A stretch of DNA of 64,000 bases from Acinetobacter terrestris (lineage in GTDB: Bacteria; Pseudomonadota; Gammaproteobacteria; Pseudomonadales; Moraxellaceae). The stretch lies in the NCBI RefSeq assembly GCF_004331155.1, contig NZ_SJNZ01000009.1:1-64000 (forward strand), written 5' to 3'. Shown here one piece after another: positions 41,967 to 53,128 of the stretch. Position numbers and translations under genes: made by a program. Every line of letters starts with the position of its first letter. The stretch's first letter is position 1. The notes beneath the pieces were generated by a model, which was not told the DNA's origin, searched no databases, and saw nothing but the letters and a program-made list of their open reading frames with translations.

Positions 41967-44900
41967 GGTGTTGCTCCATGAAGATCCGTTAATGGCGACA
42001 TTGCACTATCTTTAACTGCCGTCACAGGTGTCGGTGCTGCTTGAGCAGCGACAACACGTATGGCTTTACTATTTACCACATGATTAACCAATTGCGTGCC
42101 AGCATAGCCCCGGCTTGAACCAATCTGTCCTGAATTGCCACTAATTAAACGAAAATTCACTTTCACAGCCAAGTTCGGATTTTTTTGATCTTTCCAAATC
42201 AATTCAAAACTACCATCGTGTTGGGTACGTTGCGCACTATCAATTAAGCGATTAATGCCATATTCACCCGGCTCATCAAAAATCGTATGGGTCTGCCCTT
42301 CCAAATCTAAGACTGTAATACGCGCACCTGGAATAGATCCCGGGTTTGGCCAGACAAAATTCACCCATTGTTGAATGCCATTTTCATAGACCATTCTTTG
42401 TCCATCAATATCAATGGTATAAGAAAATAGCTGGGTATTTTCCAATGGGTAAAACTGGAAATTAGATTGATTGGTTGCCGCAGGTGCTGTGGTCTGATTC
42501 AATTCTCCTGTTGCCATACCATGACTTGGTGCTACATAACTCTGGAAATTCATGACAAATTCAGGATTCAGACTCAGCCCTAAATCTTTCCATGTTTTAG
42601 AGGTCAAGGTATAGCCACGACGAATCACCAATGGGTCAAGATTGTCTTTCACAAAACGTGCAATGCTGCCATTTTCACCCAAAATTTGATTAATTTCATG
42701 ACTGGTTGCTTGTAAGCTAGCAGAAGAATTAAATGGATATTTCTGGCTTAAATTCGCTGTAAAGGGCTGATTGGCTTGTAGCATCCACAACTTATTAATT
42801 TCATCCTGAGCAGGAATCAATAAACTATCAAATGACTGTGTTAACGGACTCATCAATAATTTTTGTAAAACCTGTTGATCCAATTCATTCAGACCAACGG
42901 ACATTTTTTCATCAATAATTTTTTGGGCACTATTAAAGACTGAATTTTGGTCATTAATGGTTTGCTTGACTATAGTCATGGCTGAAGGACCAATATCCCC
43001 TGCACTTTTTAGATCATTAAACTTGCTCCGTACTTGGGCAAGTGATTGCATATATTCATCGAATAAAGATTTGTTCTGCTGATCATCACGCTTACGCAGC
43101 ATTTGGTAGAACATCTGGAATTCTTTAGAAATCACGCCCTGTGCATGATTTGATGTTTGTTGTGCCACTTTAGCTTCATGATTACTTAAAACTTTAGCTT
43201 TAAACCATGCCATGAAACCTGTTTGTGGTGCAGCGAGTTCTGCTTGAACAACAGGATTATCCCAACTGGTTTCTCTCGCAATATGAGTGATCATAAAACG
43301 AAGTGGTGAATTTTCTGGTTCACCTAATATTTCTATATTTTTAGCCTGTTGTTTAAAATTATTGGTTTTTGCGTAGTGAATGCCATTCAAGAATTTACGC
43401 CATTCAGCAATATATTCCTGTTTATACAATGCAGTTAACTGCTTGCGAATCTGGTCGGGACTTCCACTAAAAGTCAGGTCATCCGATTGTGTGCTGTTTA
43501 ACACCCAATCCTTACTATCCGTTGGACGGTTCGCTGCTTCATCAATGGCTTTTTCTACATAATCAGACCATGCTTTATAGGTAAATATGCCAGGTAAGGC
43601 ATAACTGCCCAGTACTGTATTTTGGTTATTCTCCCCAACTAACTGCTTCATAGTGACGGTTGGATAACGAACTGCTGCACGCATTTTTATTTCGTTATAG
43701 ACACGGTCACGTGCAGGCATGCCACGAATCACGGACAATAAAACCTGACGCGTTTGATCGACCAGCAAAGTATCCGATTCAAGAATAGGAAATTTCTGCT
43801 CATTGGTTAGGGTCATACTATAGGATAAAATTTGCTCCGCTTTCTGTATCATTTCACCACGCGGCATTTGTCCTCGATTTGAATCCAGCCAGGAGCGCCA
43901 GAAACGTGTCACTTGATCACTTAAATGACTTGCATCCATATATTGTGCGTTGCTCATCATTAAATAAGCCTTTAATGCGTTATAAGCATCTTGAGGATTG
44001 GTTTCAGACGGCTCTAAATATTGTTGATTTTTAGCAACCTGTTTTATTTCTACATTGACATGATTGGTTTTTAAGGTGGTTTGATTGCTTTTTACCCGTT
44101 GCAAATACTGAATAATATTTTGCTGTGTCGGCTGTAAAACAATTTGTTTCACGCCTTTTAAATATTCCACTTTTAACTTATCACGCAATTCATTGCCTTG
44201 ATATAAGCCAAAACCCAATTGAATAGGCTGATCTTGCTCAAACTGATCAAGTTGTTGCATACGCTCTTGTAAAATCAACAAGGCGTTCAATTGGGTGAAC
44301 AGTTCTTGTCCTGACTGTTTTTCAAGTTGCATAACCTTGTCCAGATCAGCCTGAACATCAGCAATCAATTGTTGATTATTACGATATGACCATACCCATA
44401 AACTTAAAATAATCGACACACCTAACAAAGCCGCAATAAAAGCAAGATAACGCTGTTTCTTACGTCCCGGATTAATATGCTGTTTAACCAGATTCTTGTC
44501 TTTTAAAATCACATCTGAAAATAAGCCTTTCAGGAAGTAGCCATGATTTTTGGCAGTCAAATTGGTCGGTATACCACTTTCACTATTTGGGCTTTTAAAT
44601 AAATTAAAATCCTGTGCAAGCTGTTCTGTCATTGGACTTTCGACCCTGCCTTCCTGTAAGGCACTGGTGAAATAAAAGCCACGGAACACCGGTTTAAACT
44701 GATAGGGGTTTTCTTCAAATAAAGTCTCAATAAAGGTTTTTAGGACAGGTTTTAGGCTTTTAAACTCCAAAGGAAATGTCATTACACTCGGTGAGATATT
44801 TTGCGAATGACGACGACTGAGATGCGTAGTGCTTAGTCCTTTTAAACCATCATATAGAACAGAATAATGCTGTTCAAAAAGCTCAACGGCATTATTTGCA

Positions 44901-45781
44901 GAATTTGGGTCATACTTTAAGGTTGCACCCCACACCTGATCAAATTCATTGACTTCATAACATTCAAAAAACTCAGTAAATCCAGCAATTAAATCCATTT
45001 TGGAAAATACCAGATAGACCGGTGCAAGAATCTCTAAACGTTCGGTTAAGTCTTGAATGCGTGCCCTTAAATTTTTCGCCAGTTTGATTGATTTTTCAGG
45101 ACTTTGACTCACTAGTTCAGCAATACTGACAATCACAATTAAACCGTTAATTGGTGCTTTAGACCGGCTTTTCTTTAATAAACCTAAAAAGCCTAACCAT
45201 TCTGAATGGTCTTCAGCATAAACCGAATAACGCCCGGCAGTATCGAGCAAAACCCCTTCAGTTGAGAAAAACCAGTCGCAGTTTCTCGTCCCGCTTAAGC
45301 TTGAAGAAAGCATTTTTTGATGTGATGCTTCAAAGGGAAACTTCAGCCCTGAATGATAAATAGCCGAACTTTTGCCTGCTGCCGGATTACCAATCACCAT
45401 ATACCAAGGTAATTCATATAAGGCAGCATTGCCCTTTTTATCTCCCAGTTTTGACTTACAAATCAACTGGATCGATTCCTTCATTTGCTGATTGATCAGT
45501 TGTAATTCATCTTTATCTTTCTGTTTGCCATATTCAGCCTGGGTATCGTTTTGAATGGTCTCAGCAAGGACCTGCCCTTGTCGAGCATGACGATATTTTT
45601 GAATCAGCCAATATATGCCATAGCCGATGAGTGCCAAAATATAAGCTGTGACTAACGCCCAAAAAATATTTCGGGGAATGATATTATATGAAGAAACCAA
45701 TGCCACCAAAAAAGATAATGCAATGATGGCTTTAGGATGAGTTAGATACTGCCAGACATAGCCTAAAATGATATAAAACAT
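41963..45781 (-). CDS. tssM: T6SS membrane-complex protein TssM (IcmF-like)
   Basis: A 1272-residue inner-membrane protein. N-terminal helices lie at about residues 12-32 and 40-60, Walker [10 protein letters not shown] at 131-139 with a downstream DTAGRY-like Walker B, and a third helix at about 438-458. A large periplasmic region with the DotU/TssJ-interacting and C-terminal beta domains follows. It forms the trans-envelope channel with TssL. A possible tssM-tssG-side coupling is loose here (35 bases to asaB). No frameshift is seen in 3.8 kb. Confidence 0.96.
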   Translation of the reverse strand: MFYIILGYVWQYLTHPKAIIALSFLVALVSSYNIIPRNIFWALVTAYILALIGYGIYWLIQKYRHARQGQVLAETIQNDTQAEYGKQKDKDELQLINQQMKESIQLICKSKLGDKKGNAALYELPWYMVIGNPAAGKSSAIYHSGLKFPFEASHQKMLSSSLSGTRNCDWFFSTEGVLLDTAGRYSVYAEDHSEWLGFLGLLKKSRSKAPINGLIVIVSIAELVSQSPEKSIKLAKNLRARIQDLTERLEILAPVYLVFSKMDLIAGFTEFFECYEVNEFDQVWGATLKYDPNSANNAVELFEQHYSVLYDGLKGLSTTHLSRRHSQNISPSVMTFPLEFKSLKPVLKTFIETLFEENPYQFKPVFRGFYFTSALQEGRVESPMTEQLAQDFNLFKSPNSESGIPTNLTAKNHGYFLKGLFSDVILKDKNLVKQHINPGRKKQRYLAFIAALLGVSIILSLWVWSYRNNQQLIADVQADLDKVMQLEKQSGQELFTQLNALLILQERMQQLDQFEQDQPIQLGFGLYQGNELRDKLKVEYLKGVKQIVLQPTQQNIIQYLQRVKSNQTTLKTNHVNVEIKQVAKNQQYLEPSETNPQDAYNALKAYLMMSNAQYMDASHLSDQVTRFWRSWLDSNRGQMPRGEMIQKAEQILSYSMTLTNEQKFPILESDTLLVDQTRQVLLSVIRGMPARDRVYNEIKMRAAVRYPTVTMKQLVGENNQNTVLGSYALPGIFTYKAWSDYVEKAIDEAANRPTDSKDWVLNSTQSDDLTFSGSPDQIRKQLTALYKQEYIAEWRKFLNGIHYAKTNNFKQQAKNIEILGEPENSPLRFMITHIARETSWDNPVVQAELAAPQTGFMAWFKAKVLSNHEAKVAQQTSNHAQGVISKEFQMFYQMLRKRDDQQNKSLFDEYMQSLAQVRSKFNDLKSAGDIGPSAMTIVKQTINDQNSVFNSAQKIIDEKMSVGLNELDQQVLQKLLMSPLTQSFDSLLIPAQDEINKLWMLQANQPFTANLSQKYPFNSSASLQATSHEINQILGENGSIARFVKDNLDPLVIRRGYTLTSKTWKDLGLSLNPEFVMNFQSYVAPSHGMATGELNQTTAPAATNQSNFQFYPLENTQLFSYTIDIDGQRMVYENGIQQWVNFVWPNPGSIPGARITVLDLEGQTHTIFDEPGEYGINRLIDSAQRTQHDGSFELIWKDQKNPNLAVKVNFRLISGNSGQIGSSRGYAGTQLVNHVVNSKAIRVVAAQAAPTPVTAVKDSAMSPLTDLHGATP

Positions 45782-45816
45782 GCGATTCTCGTTATTTTCT
45801 TAATTTTTATTAATAT

Positions 45817-47253
45817 TTAGATGACTTGTTCTTCAAATTGATCTGATTCATTAAGCGCTTGAAAAAAAGCATGGCTTAAAACTTGATCCGTACTGTATAT
45901 CATTGCCGCAAGTTCCTCTGGCAAATGCATGCCCAACATAAAGCCAAAAATTTTTGCGAGTGATTGTGTATTCCCAAACATTTGTTTTATGTATACAAAA
46001 TGATGATTTTCTATTAAAGCTGGGGTAAATATCTGATTTATTTTTTTAATCACCGTGATATCAGTTGCACCATCTAAAACCAGTACAAAAGGTTGTTCCT
46101 GCTGGGTGTATTTCGTATGACGAGGTACGGCCTGATTTAAACATGTTGCTAGATCATGGACATTGAGTGCAATTTTAAGTGACTTGATGGCTTCTGCATG
46201 GTCAATCTTTACGTCCCGAGCAGCTACGCACCAACTGGATGCAAATTCTGCTGCCAAATAATGATCCGACAGCCACATTTTTTCATCCAGCAATTCTTGA
46301 TCAATCTCAGAATCCACATTGATCACCAATGACACTTCATGTAATTGTGTTGATATTTGACCTAATAAATTCAGCCAGTTTTTATAGGAACTTTGCTGAT
46401 TTATAAAATGATGTTCGATATGTATTTGCTGCGAAATGATGCCCAGAGATTCTACAAAATTAAGCAGCATTTCATTGTTTGAATTTTCATCCCAAACATG
46501 CAATAAGTTGTCTGCTAATAAAATATGAATATTCAATCGATTTAGACGCGGCACTTGTTCAACCTGAACGTCTTGATCATCTTCATGCTGTGCTTGATAG
46601 TCGGGGTCGATCCATGCAGGATGCATGCGATATTGGTATGCCAGTTCACTATCATAAAAGAATGCAGACTGTTTTAAGTGTTGAGCCACCTGCAATAGAA
46701 TTTCACTTTGCTGCTCTAACTGGTGTTGAATCAAGGTTTGGATTCGTTGCAAACGCCCCTGCTTCTCTTCTATATCGTCGTCATCGTTCTGTTGTTCCAA
46801 TACATTATCCAATGCTGTAATTCTGTATGACAACACAGGTAAGCCATAAGCATTGGTTAAGTGCCGATCCAACTCAGGACTTTTAAAGTTTTTTAATGCA
46901 TTAATAATGCTCTTATTTTCACCGAATGCATTGAATACAGATGATGAGAAGATATTTAAATTCAGCCATTCAACATCTTCAACTTGTTCATTAATTTCTG
47001 ATGTTTTTTTATTCGACTGTGGTTCCAATAAGGCTATTTTTTGCTGCTGTTTACGCTTTTTATATGCATTGTAAGCTTTATAAATTAAATAGGGTGCAAG
47101 CAGAATTAAAGATAAAACTAATGGTAAAACAATAAAATAGGACAATAAATTCATGCTAGATGGATCATATTGCACATCACGCCAATAATAAATAATCGCT
47201 ATGCTGACCACTAGAAATATACTGCTAAACGTTGCTAAAACGAGTTTAATCAC
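45817..47253 (-). CDS. asaB: Acinetobacter T6SS-associated membrane protein AsaB
   Basis: 478 residues, GTG start that overlaps the tssG stop codon by one base (TAGTG). Two N-terminal membrane helices (about residues 5-24 and 38-60) are followed by a Lys-rich linker and a 400-residue cytoplasmic part with an acidic tract (NDDDDIEEK near 155). No known enzymatic motif. In Acinetobacter clusters the gene between tssG and tssM has been called asaB; I assign it by this position. Function unknown; being membrane-anchored, it may join the TssL-TssM complex. Confidence 0.72.
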   Translation of the reverse strand: MIKLVLATFSSIFLVVSIAIIYYWRDVQYDPSSMNLLSYFIVLPLVLSLILLAPYLIYKAYNAYKKRKQQQKIALLEPQSNKKTSEINEQVEDVEWLNLNIFSSSVFNAFGENKSIINALKNFKSPELDRHLTNAYGLPVLSYRITALDNVLEQQNDDDDIEEKQGRLQRIQTLIQHQLEQQSEILLQVAQHLKQSAFFYDSELAYQYRMHPAWIDPDYQAQHEDDQDVQVEQVPRLNRLNIHILLADNLLHVWDENSNNEMLLNFVESLGIISQQIHIEHHFINQQSSYKNWLNLLGQISTQLHEVSLVINVDSEIDQELLDEKMWLSDHYLAAEFASSWCVAARDVKIDHAEAIKSLKIALNVHDLATCLNQAVPRHTKYTQQEQPFVLVLDGATDITVIKKINQIFTPALIENHHFVYIKQMFGNTQSLAKIFGFMLGMHLPEELAAMIYSTDQVLSHAFFQALNESDQFEEQVI

Positions 47254-48245
47254 TAAATATCCCCCAATAATGCATAACAGGTTTCTGAATTATGTTCAGC
47301 AGGTTTAGGCATTAAAAAAGCCCCCTGCGCCAAGCCAAGTTGTAAGTTGGAATTTAGGCAAAGAGGCTGTAGTTCTTCTTTTTTTAATATCAAACGTAAA
47401 TCCACCATGAGGGTTGGACTACACCAGGTGGTGAGGATTTTTTTAAGTTTTTCACTCATTTTCTGCTGGGGTAAAAAGCTGAGGTAATCTGTTCGGGACA
47501 ATGGACCAATCTGGATTTCTATTTTTCCGTCGATTTGTCGAATACTTTCACCACAGAAGGTATTCACACCCAATAAACTTGTGCTTAAGCCGCCCAAAGT
47601 TATTTTTTGTGCATCGTCTAATTTGAATTTTTCTTTAATAAACTCTTTGATTTGAAAATCAGCTTTGAAAATACAATTTAGCATGGTGCTTAAAGCATAA
47701 GCCGTATTATTTTGCCCCTGCATTAAACCTGAAAATTCAGCGAAATAATCATCTAATTCACATTGATCTTGTTGTGAACTGACATAACCATTTAAAGCAT
47801 GCAGAATATCAAGATAATCATTTTCTTTTTCTATTTCATAACGTACCGGCAAATGATAAGTTAAGCTTGCATCTACATATTGTGTAGTGAGCTTATGATT
47901 GAACAATCCCAGAAAGTTAATGGATTCTACTTTCTGCTGCCGACTACTGTGTTTAATTTTATGACTATAGGTATAAGGTAAAGCCCCTTGCATACCGGTT
48001 AAACCGACCATCAGATTGGTAATATGTATGTGTTCATTATCCAGTTTTAATGTTTCAATCTCAGATACTGGAAAATTAAGATTTAAAGAACTGTGAAATT
48101 TAAAGCTATTCGCCCAATACCCAGCTCTGGATGACTGCGGCACGTGCCGCAACAAGCGAGTTGCTTGAATAAACTCATAAGCCGTAGGTATGGTGATCAG
48201 ATCATCTATTACAGAAGCTTCTTGCCACCAACGTTCTGCACGCAT
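47253..48245 (-). CDS. tssG: T6SS baseplate protein TssG
   Basis: A 330-residue baseplate wedge component. The N-terminal ERWWQEASVIDDLITIPTAYEF is like other TssG proteins, and the middle and C-terminus hold LGLFNHKLT and GPLSRTDYLSFLP. The ATG lies inside the end of tssF (37-base overlap), and GGAGT precedes it, which supports this start. TssG forms a heterotrimer with two TssF in the wedge. Confidence 0.93.
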   Translation of the reverse strand: MRAERWWQEASVIDDLITIPTAYEFIQATRLLRHVPQSSRAGYWANSFKFHSSLNLNFPVSEIETLKLDNEHIHITNLMVGLTGMQGALPYTYSHKIKHSSRQQKVESINFLGLFNHKLTTQYVDASLTYHLPVRYEIEKENDYLDILHALNGYVSSQQDQCELDDYFAEFSGLMQGQNNTAYALSTMLNCIFKADFQIKEFIKEKFKLDDAQKITLGGLSTSLLGVNTFCGESIRQIDGKIEIQIGPLSRTDYLSFLPQQKMSEKLKKILTTWCSPTLMVDLRLILKKEELQPLCLNSNLQLGLAQGAFLMPKPAEHNSETCYALLGDI

Positions 48246-50017
48246 TGGTATAACTCCTGTTGACTATTTGAATCACTAACAATGACATCTACATAACTAT
48301 TCATTTGAACTTTTAAATTAAAAACATGACTTAAAAGCTGAGTAAATATATATAGGCTATGCCCTCTAAAAACTTGTGCATCAATGCTTAAATTGACTTT
48401 AACGCCTCGTACAAATAATGGAAAAGGTTTCGCCTCAACCAGTTTCTGGGTCAAAGAAAAATGGATATTTTTAATCGAATCGATAATGAGATGATTTTCT
48501 TTTGATTTAGATAAATTATAAAGTTCTAAAAGTTCTTTAATATGGCTGACCGCATTGTCTTTCATTAAGGACAAGGTATTCAAAGACAGATGCGAAATAA
48601 TACGCCATTGTTCTTTCTTATTTTGCTCAAAATAATAGGGCTTATTGGGTCGCTTTAATACCACTGCGCGCCGTGCCAAATTACTATCATTCAAATTCAG
48701 GATATTATTGGCCTGACTTAAAGCCTCATGCGGCAAATCTCGATTGCAACACAATAACCTGGTACTGATAAAATCAGACTTGGTACTCTGTGGCGATAAG
48801 TGTTTTGAAATAATAGAGTAGCCTGTTCCAACAAATTTATTTTGTAATTGCGTTGGATTGACACTATAGAAAAATTGAACGTCATTCTGATGATAATGAC
48901 TCATCGCAAAAAATGGCAAAACAGGAAAAGTTCTCTGATCTTGATTACTTTTCTCCCGAATCATATTCATCTCAAGAATTGAATAAACTTGATAAAATTC
49001 GGGATGATGAGCATCTGTCACCAAGGAATATTCCAATTGTTTATGATTGATTTTCTGGGGTTCTGCTTGCTTATTAAATAGATTCACCACTGGCGTCGAG
49101 AACAATTTAAAGTTAGCAACATTTAATTCAGCATAATTTTGAATACATGCCTGATCATTCAGATTTAACTTTAAATGAATCAGCACTTCGAATTCGTTTT
49201 TCTCGATTGGTAAATGCTTTAAAAAATTTAAATTGAGATTTAGATAATTAAATTTTTCAGGAAAGCAAAAATATTCCATTAACAAACGGTAAGCTTGATG
49301 AGTATGCTGATCGATTGGTAATAAACTTTCTGTTTCATCAAAACCCACCACTTCAAATGGATTGGTGATTTCAATAAAATCATTCCCCACTTTTAATGAA
49401 AATCCAGTACTTTTATTGAATACGTTATCTAAAACCTGTAATGGGAAATTGGAAATTGCATCCAGGTAAATTGGCAATTTTTCATGAATTAACTGTTCTG
49501 TGCTTTGATTAAAAATTTCAAAACCAAAACTCAAGATCGCATTTTGATTTAAATGCATATGCGCACTTGGATTGGTCTTAAAATTTAGCCGATTCAATAA
49601 AATAGGCAGTAATCTAACTGGTCTCGTCGTTGTAAATTCACACTGTACCCCTTTAAAACTACGTGACTTTAATGCAGTTGATTTAGGAATTTCATGTACT
49701 GCAGTCAGTTGTTTAACCTTGTTGATATCCTCAAAACTCACCACTGAACATGCAGGGAAAGGTTTAAGGTATTGAGGAAACATCACCTCGAATAATGAGC
49801 GGGTAAAAACCTCATAACTATCTGCCAACTTTTTATCAATACGCGCAGCCACCAGTGAAAAAGCCTGAATCAAACGCTCAATATGCGGATCATCAATTTG
49901 TTCCTGATTGAGCGATAAACGCTGAGCAATTTTTGGATATTTTTGCGCAAATTCACGCGATTGTTGCCCAAATTCTTGTAATTGCTTTTCATAATACGGT
50001 AATAGTTCTTCAATCAC
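48209..50017 (-). CDS. tssF: T6SS baseplate protein TssF
   Basis: 602 residues, the usual TssF length. N-terminal ELLPYYEKQLQEFGQQSREF, then AFSLVAARIDKKLADSYEVF near residues 50-70, and the C-terminal RGVKVNLSIDAQVFRGHSLY near 548-567. It forms the main body of the baseplate wedge with TssG, TssE and TssK. It lies 11 bases after tssE and overlaps tssG. Confidence 0.95.
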   Translation of the reverse strand: MIEELLPYYEKQLQEFGQQSREFAQKYPKIAQRLSLNQEQIDDPHIERLIQAFSLVAARIDKKLADSYEVFTRSLFEVMFPQYLKPFPACSVVSFEDINKVKQLTAVHEIPKSTALKSRSFKGVQCEFTTTRPVRLLPILLNRLNFKTNPSAHMHLNQNAILSFGFEIFNQSTEQLIHEKLPIYLDAISNFPLQVLDNVFNKSTGFSLKVGNDFIEITNPFEVVGFDETESLLPIDQHTHQAYRLLMEYFCFPEKFNYLNLNLNFLKHLPIEKNEFEVLIHLKLNLNDQACIQNYAELNVANFKLFSTPVVNLFNKQAEPQKINHKQLEYSLVTDAHHPEFYQVYSILEMNMIREKSNQDQRTFPVLPFFAMSHYHQNDVQFFYSVNPTQLQNKFVGTGYSIISKHLSPQSTKSDFISTRLLCCNRDLPHEALSQANNILNLNDSNLARRAVVLKRPNKPYYFEQNKKEQWRIISHLSLNTLSLMKDNAVSHIKELLELYNLSKSKENHLIIDSIKNIHFSLTQKLVEAKPFPLFVRGVKVNLSIDAQVFRGHSLYIFTQLLSHVFNLKVQMNSYVDVIVSDSNSQQELYQCVQNVGGKKLL

Positions 50018-50028
50018 GGAAAACCCAC

Positions 50029-50505
50029 TTAAGATCGTGCGGAAATAACATATTGTTGTGTTATTGGTTTTAATAAAGCATCAAAAACAACCGGTTCAAA
50101 TAGAGGATAAATGTTTAAGTAGGCTTGAATACTTAAACATAGCGCTCCCATATTATGACCATCGAGTAACATCTCGACTTTAATTTGTCTTAACCTCGGT
50201 TCATGTGCAGCGATTGATTGTTCAATGGATTGACAGATTTTGTCCCGATCAGTTGGATTAGCGGTGGATAATCCAACAAAATCAATAATCCCAAATTGCA
50301 AAATAGATTGTTTCGCTAAAGGAAAATCATCAATTAAGTCATCCAATTTTGCCATACGACTATTCAGCAAATCCTCTAAATCAGAGGCAATAGATTCCCG
50401 CAGTTGTTGAAGCGATATTCCCTGATAGTTTTTCTCTGTTTCAGGCAATAAACGGTCAAATAAAGTTGTTCTAAAACCATATGGATAAAGTTGATCTAGA
50501 TTCAT
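50029..50505 (-). CDS. tssE: T6SS baseplate protein TssE (gp25-like)
   Basis: 158 residues of the gp25/GPW family, with LFDRLLPETEKN near the N-terminus, then SILQFGIIDFVGLS and a C-terminal beta region. Conserved Glu in RQIKVEMLL near residue 120 is the position that interacts with the sheath. It starts the baseplate and promotes sheath polymerisation. It follows hcp by 75 bases. Confidence 0.92.
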   Translation of the reverse strand: MNLDQLYPYGFRTTLFDRLLPETEKNYQGISLQQLRESIASDLEDLLNSRMAKLDDLIDDFPLAKQSILQFGIIDFVGLSTANPTDRDKICQSIEQSIAAHEPRLRQIKVEMLLDGHNMGALCLSIQAYLNIYPLFEPVVFDALLKPITQQYVISARS

Positions 50506-50580
50506 GTTTTTCTTATTTATTCATGTAATTGATGAAGAAATAGAGGCCAACATAGGTTAGCCACTATTCTTGTCACCAAA

Positions 50581-51084
50581 TTATGCAGCGTAAGATGCTG
50601 TATTATTTGAAAGTGACCATTTTTTGGTTACAGCACCTTTTTGTGTGCCGTTAATATCTTGTTGATTATAGGTCCACTCTACCGCTGCATATTTCAAACC
50701 GAATGATTCTGTAGGTACACCTTCTTCATTTACGTGTGGCGTTACGCTAGATACCAGAACATGTTTCAACTTAATTTGAAGATATTTAATACGTTTATCA
50801 CCATTGGCACGGTAAAAATCGATTTGGACTTCATCAAAGGTATGGCCAGCTGAACAAGCTTCCCAAAGTTTTGGACTTGTCGCATCCAGATCTTTAATAA
50901 ACAGCATATCTGAATGTTCAACACGTTCAGCAGTATGCCCACCCACACTTGAAGATGTTGCAGATTTTGGTTGGCGGATATTGTGTGCCCAAGAGTTCAC
51001 CTCAAGCCAATCTTTATGCTCTGAGTCACGAGATTCGCCGTCAACTTTATATTTTCCTCGAAATTGCACGTATATATCTTTCAT
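50581..51084 (-). CDS. hcp: T6SS tube protein Hcp (TssD)
   Basis: A 167-residue Hcp protein with DIYVQFRGKYKVDGESRDSE at the N-terminus and an all-beta fold pattern. It forms hexameric rings stacked into the secreted tube. No fused effector domain is present. In Acinetobacter its secretion is the usual sign of T6SS activity. A ribosome binding site GGAAAA lies close before the ATG; the gene is separated from tssC by 51 bases, allowing separate expression. Confidence 0.96.
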   Translation of the reverse strand: MKDIYVQFRGKYKVDGESRDSEHKDWLEVNSWAHNIRQPKSATSSSVGGHTAERVEHSDMLFIKDLDATSPKLWEACSAGHTFDEVQIDFYRANGDKRIKYLQIKLKHVLVSSVTPHVNEEGVPTESFGLKYAAVEWTYNQQDINGTQKGAVTKKWSLSNNTASYAA

Positions 51085-51135
51085 TTTTATAAGTTTTCCT
51101 ATTTTTATTTTAAGTTATTATAAATTGCACTCTGA

Positions 51136-52617
51136 TTAATGAGAGGACTGAGGTAACTCAGTAACGAGTCGTAAAGAAACTGATAACTCATCCAATTGAA
51201 AATGTGGTCTTAAAAAGACCACAGACTTGTAGTGTCCAGGTTGAGCTGGATTCTCTACAACTTTTACTGAAGCTTCACGAAGCGGATATTGTGCTTTCGC
51301 TTCTTGCGAGGCTCCATCGTCTAACAAAACGTATTGCGATAACCATTCATTTAAAAATGCTTCAACATTTCCAGCAGAGGCAAAACTCCCCACTTTGTCA
51401 CGCATCATGGCTTTTAAATAATGGGCAATACGAGAAACCGCCATAATATATTGAATCTGGCTAGATAAAGCTGAATTGGCATTTGCTGTATCGCTATCAT
51501 ATTTTTTCGGTTTTTGAGTCGATTGCGCACCAAAGAAAGCGGCATAATCTGTATTTTTACAATGCACCAGCGGAATAAAGCCTAAATCACTGAGTTCTTT
51601 TTCACGACGGTCGGTAATGGCAATTTCAGTTGGACATTTAAAAATTACTTCACCATCATTGGTTTTAAAGGTATGTATGGGTAAACCTTCAACCAAGCCC
51701 CCGCCTTCAACACCACGAATGGCTGCACACCAACCATGCATATCAAAGGCATTGGTTAAACGTGTCGCAAATGCATAAGCCGCATTCATCCATAAATATT
51801 CATCATGATTTTGACCAGACACTTCTTCTACGAAGTTAAATCCTTCAGTGACAGTACCTTCTTTAGGATGATATGGCAGACGACCTAATACGCGTGGCAT
51901 GGTTAATGCGACATAGCGTGCATCGTCACTTTCACGGAATGAACGCCATTGAACATATTCGGCTGTTTCAAAAATCTTAGAAACATCACGTGGTCGATTA
52001 ATATCTGTAAATGATTCAAGCCCAAGGATGTTGGGACTTGCTGCTGAAATAAAGGGTGCATGTGCAGCAGCTGCAACATGAGAAATTTGCGCCAACAAAT
52101 ACATATCTGATGGCGTGCGATCAAATTCAAAATCACCAATTAAAGTTGCATATGGCGCACCACCAAAAGAACCATATTCTTCTTCATAGATTTTTTTAAA
52201 CAAGGTGCTTTGGTCAAAATCTGTCGCACCCTGGAAATCTTTCATCAGTTCTTTTTTAGTCGTATTAAGCATACGAATTTTGATGAGAGAATGTGAAGGT
52301 GTTTCCTGGCAAAAATAATATAAACCACGCCATGTTGATTCAATTTTTTGAAATTGTTCATGATGAATAATTTTACTTAACTGATTTGAAATCAAGGCAT
52401 CAATTTCTGCGATTCGTTTATCAAGCGACAAAGTCATATTTTCAGAAACGATAATAGTTCCTGCCATAATTTCTTTAACTAATTCGCCAATCAAGCTTTT
52501 TGCTCGATCATGTTCTTCACCATTACGGGCAATACGGCTTTGCTCCACAATAGAGTCCAGCAAAGTGAATTCTTCAACATCGGTATTGGTTGCATGAGCA
52601 GTTTGTAAATTATTCAT
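51136..52617 (-). CDS. tssC: T6SS sheath large subunit TssC (VipB)
   Basis: 493 residues. Sheath motifs include WRGLYYFCQETPSHSLIKIR near residues 93-112, YGSFGGAPYATLIGDFEF near 148-165, and MPRVLGRLPYHPKEG near 235-250. The C-terminal domain has FLNEWLSQYV and ends FQLDELSVSLRLVTELP. Its ATG lies within the end of tssB (8-base overlap). TssB and TssC build the contractile sheath. Confidence 0.97.
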   Translation of the reverse strand: MNNLQTAHATNTDVEEFTLLDSIVEQSRIARNGEEHDRAKSLIGELVKEIMAGTIIVSENMTLSLDKRIAEIDALISNQLSKIIHHEQFQKIESTWRGLYYFCQETPSHSLIKIRMLNTTKKELMKDFQGATDFDQSTLFKKIYEEEYGSFGGAPYATLIGDFEFDRTPSDMYLLAQISHVAAAAHAPFISAASPNILGLESFTDINRPRDVSKIFETAEYVQWRSFRESDDARYVALTMPRVLGRLPYHPKEGTVTEGFNFVEEVSGQNHDEYLWMNAAYAFATRLTNAFDMHGWCAAIRGVEGGGLVEGLPIHTFKTNDGEVIFKCPTEIAITDRREKELSDLGFIPLVHCKNTDYAAFFGAQSTQKPKKYDSDTANANSALSSQIQYIMAVSRIAHYLKAMMRDKVGSFASAGNVEAFLNEWLSQYVLLDDGASQEAKAQYPLREASVKVVENPAQPGHYKSVVFLRPHFQLDELSVSLRLVTELPQSSH

Positions 52618-53113
52618 GTTCTGCCTCCGCGCTTAATCTGCGAACTTGATCAGTATTCTGTAAAACCTCATCAAGTAAGTCTTCAAGACGTTCATTATTC
52701 GAAATTTTGTTGCGTAAATCGGTTAAACGCTCGCGTGCTTCAACCAGTTTACGTAAAGGATCAACCTGCTGTACTACATTTTCCGGACGGAAATCTTGCA
52801 TTGAGTTAAAAGTTAAATCGACTGACATACCTCCGCCTTCTTCAGTTAAAGCGTTTTCGACCTGAAAATTTGCACGTGGCGCAAGTGATTGCATCACCTC
52901 ATCAATATTATCCAAATCAACATTGATAAATTTTTTATCTTTTAACTTTGTTTTTTCTAATTCTGAAGCAGCCGAAAAGTCACCTAACACCCCAATAACA
53001 AAAGGTAATTCTTTTACTTCTTTACCATCACCCACTTCTACATCATAAGTCAGTTGTACACGTGGTGGACGAATTCGTTGTAATTTCTTTTGCACACTTT
53101 CACGTTTAGCCAT
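52610..53113 (-). CDS. tssB: T6SS sheath small subunit TssB (VipA)
   Basis: A 167-residue sheath protein. N-terminal RIRPPRVQLTYDVE, then LPFVIGVLGDFS and DLTFNSMQDFRPENVV near residues 100-118; the C-terminal helix LEDLLDEVLQNTDQ is the segment that contacts TssC. AGGAGAAC lies 3-10 bases upstream. It is the second gene of the minus-strand arm, 15 bases after asaA. Confidence 0.97.
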   Translation of the reverse strand: MAKRESVQKKLQRIRPPRVQLTYDVEVGDGKEVKELPFVIGVLGDFSAASELEKTKLKDKKFINVDLDNIDEVMQSLAPRANFQVENALTEEGGGMSVDLTFNSMQDFRPENVVQQVDPLRKLVEARERLTDLRNKISNNERLEDLLDEVLQNTDQVRRLSAEAEHE

Positions 53114-53128
53114 GGATGTTCTCCTATT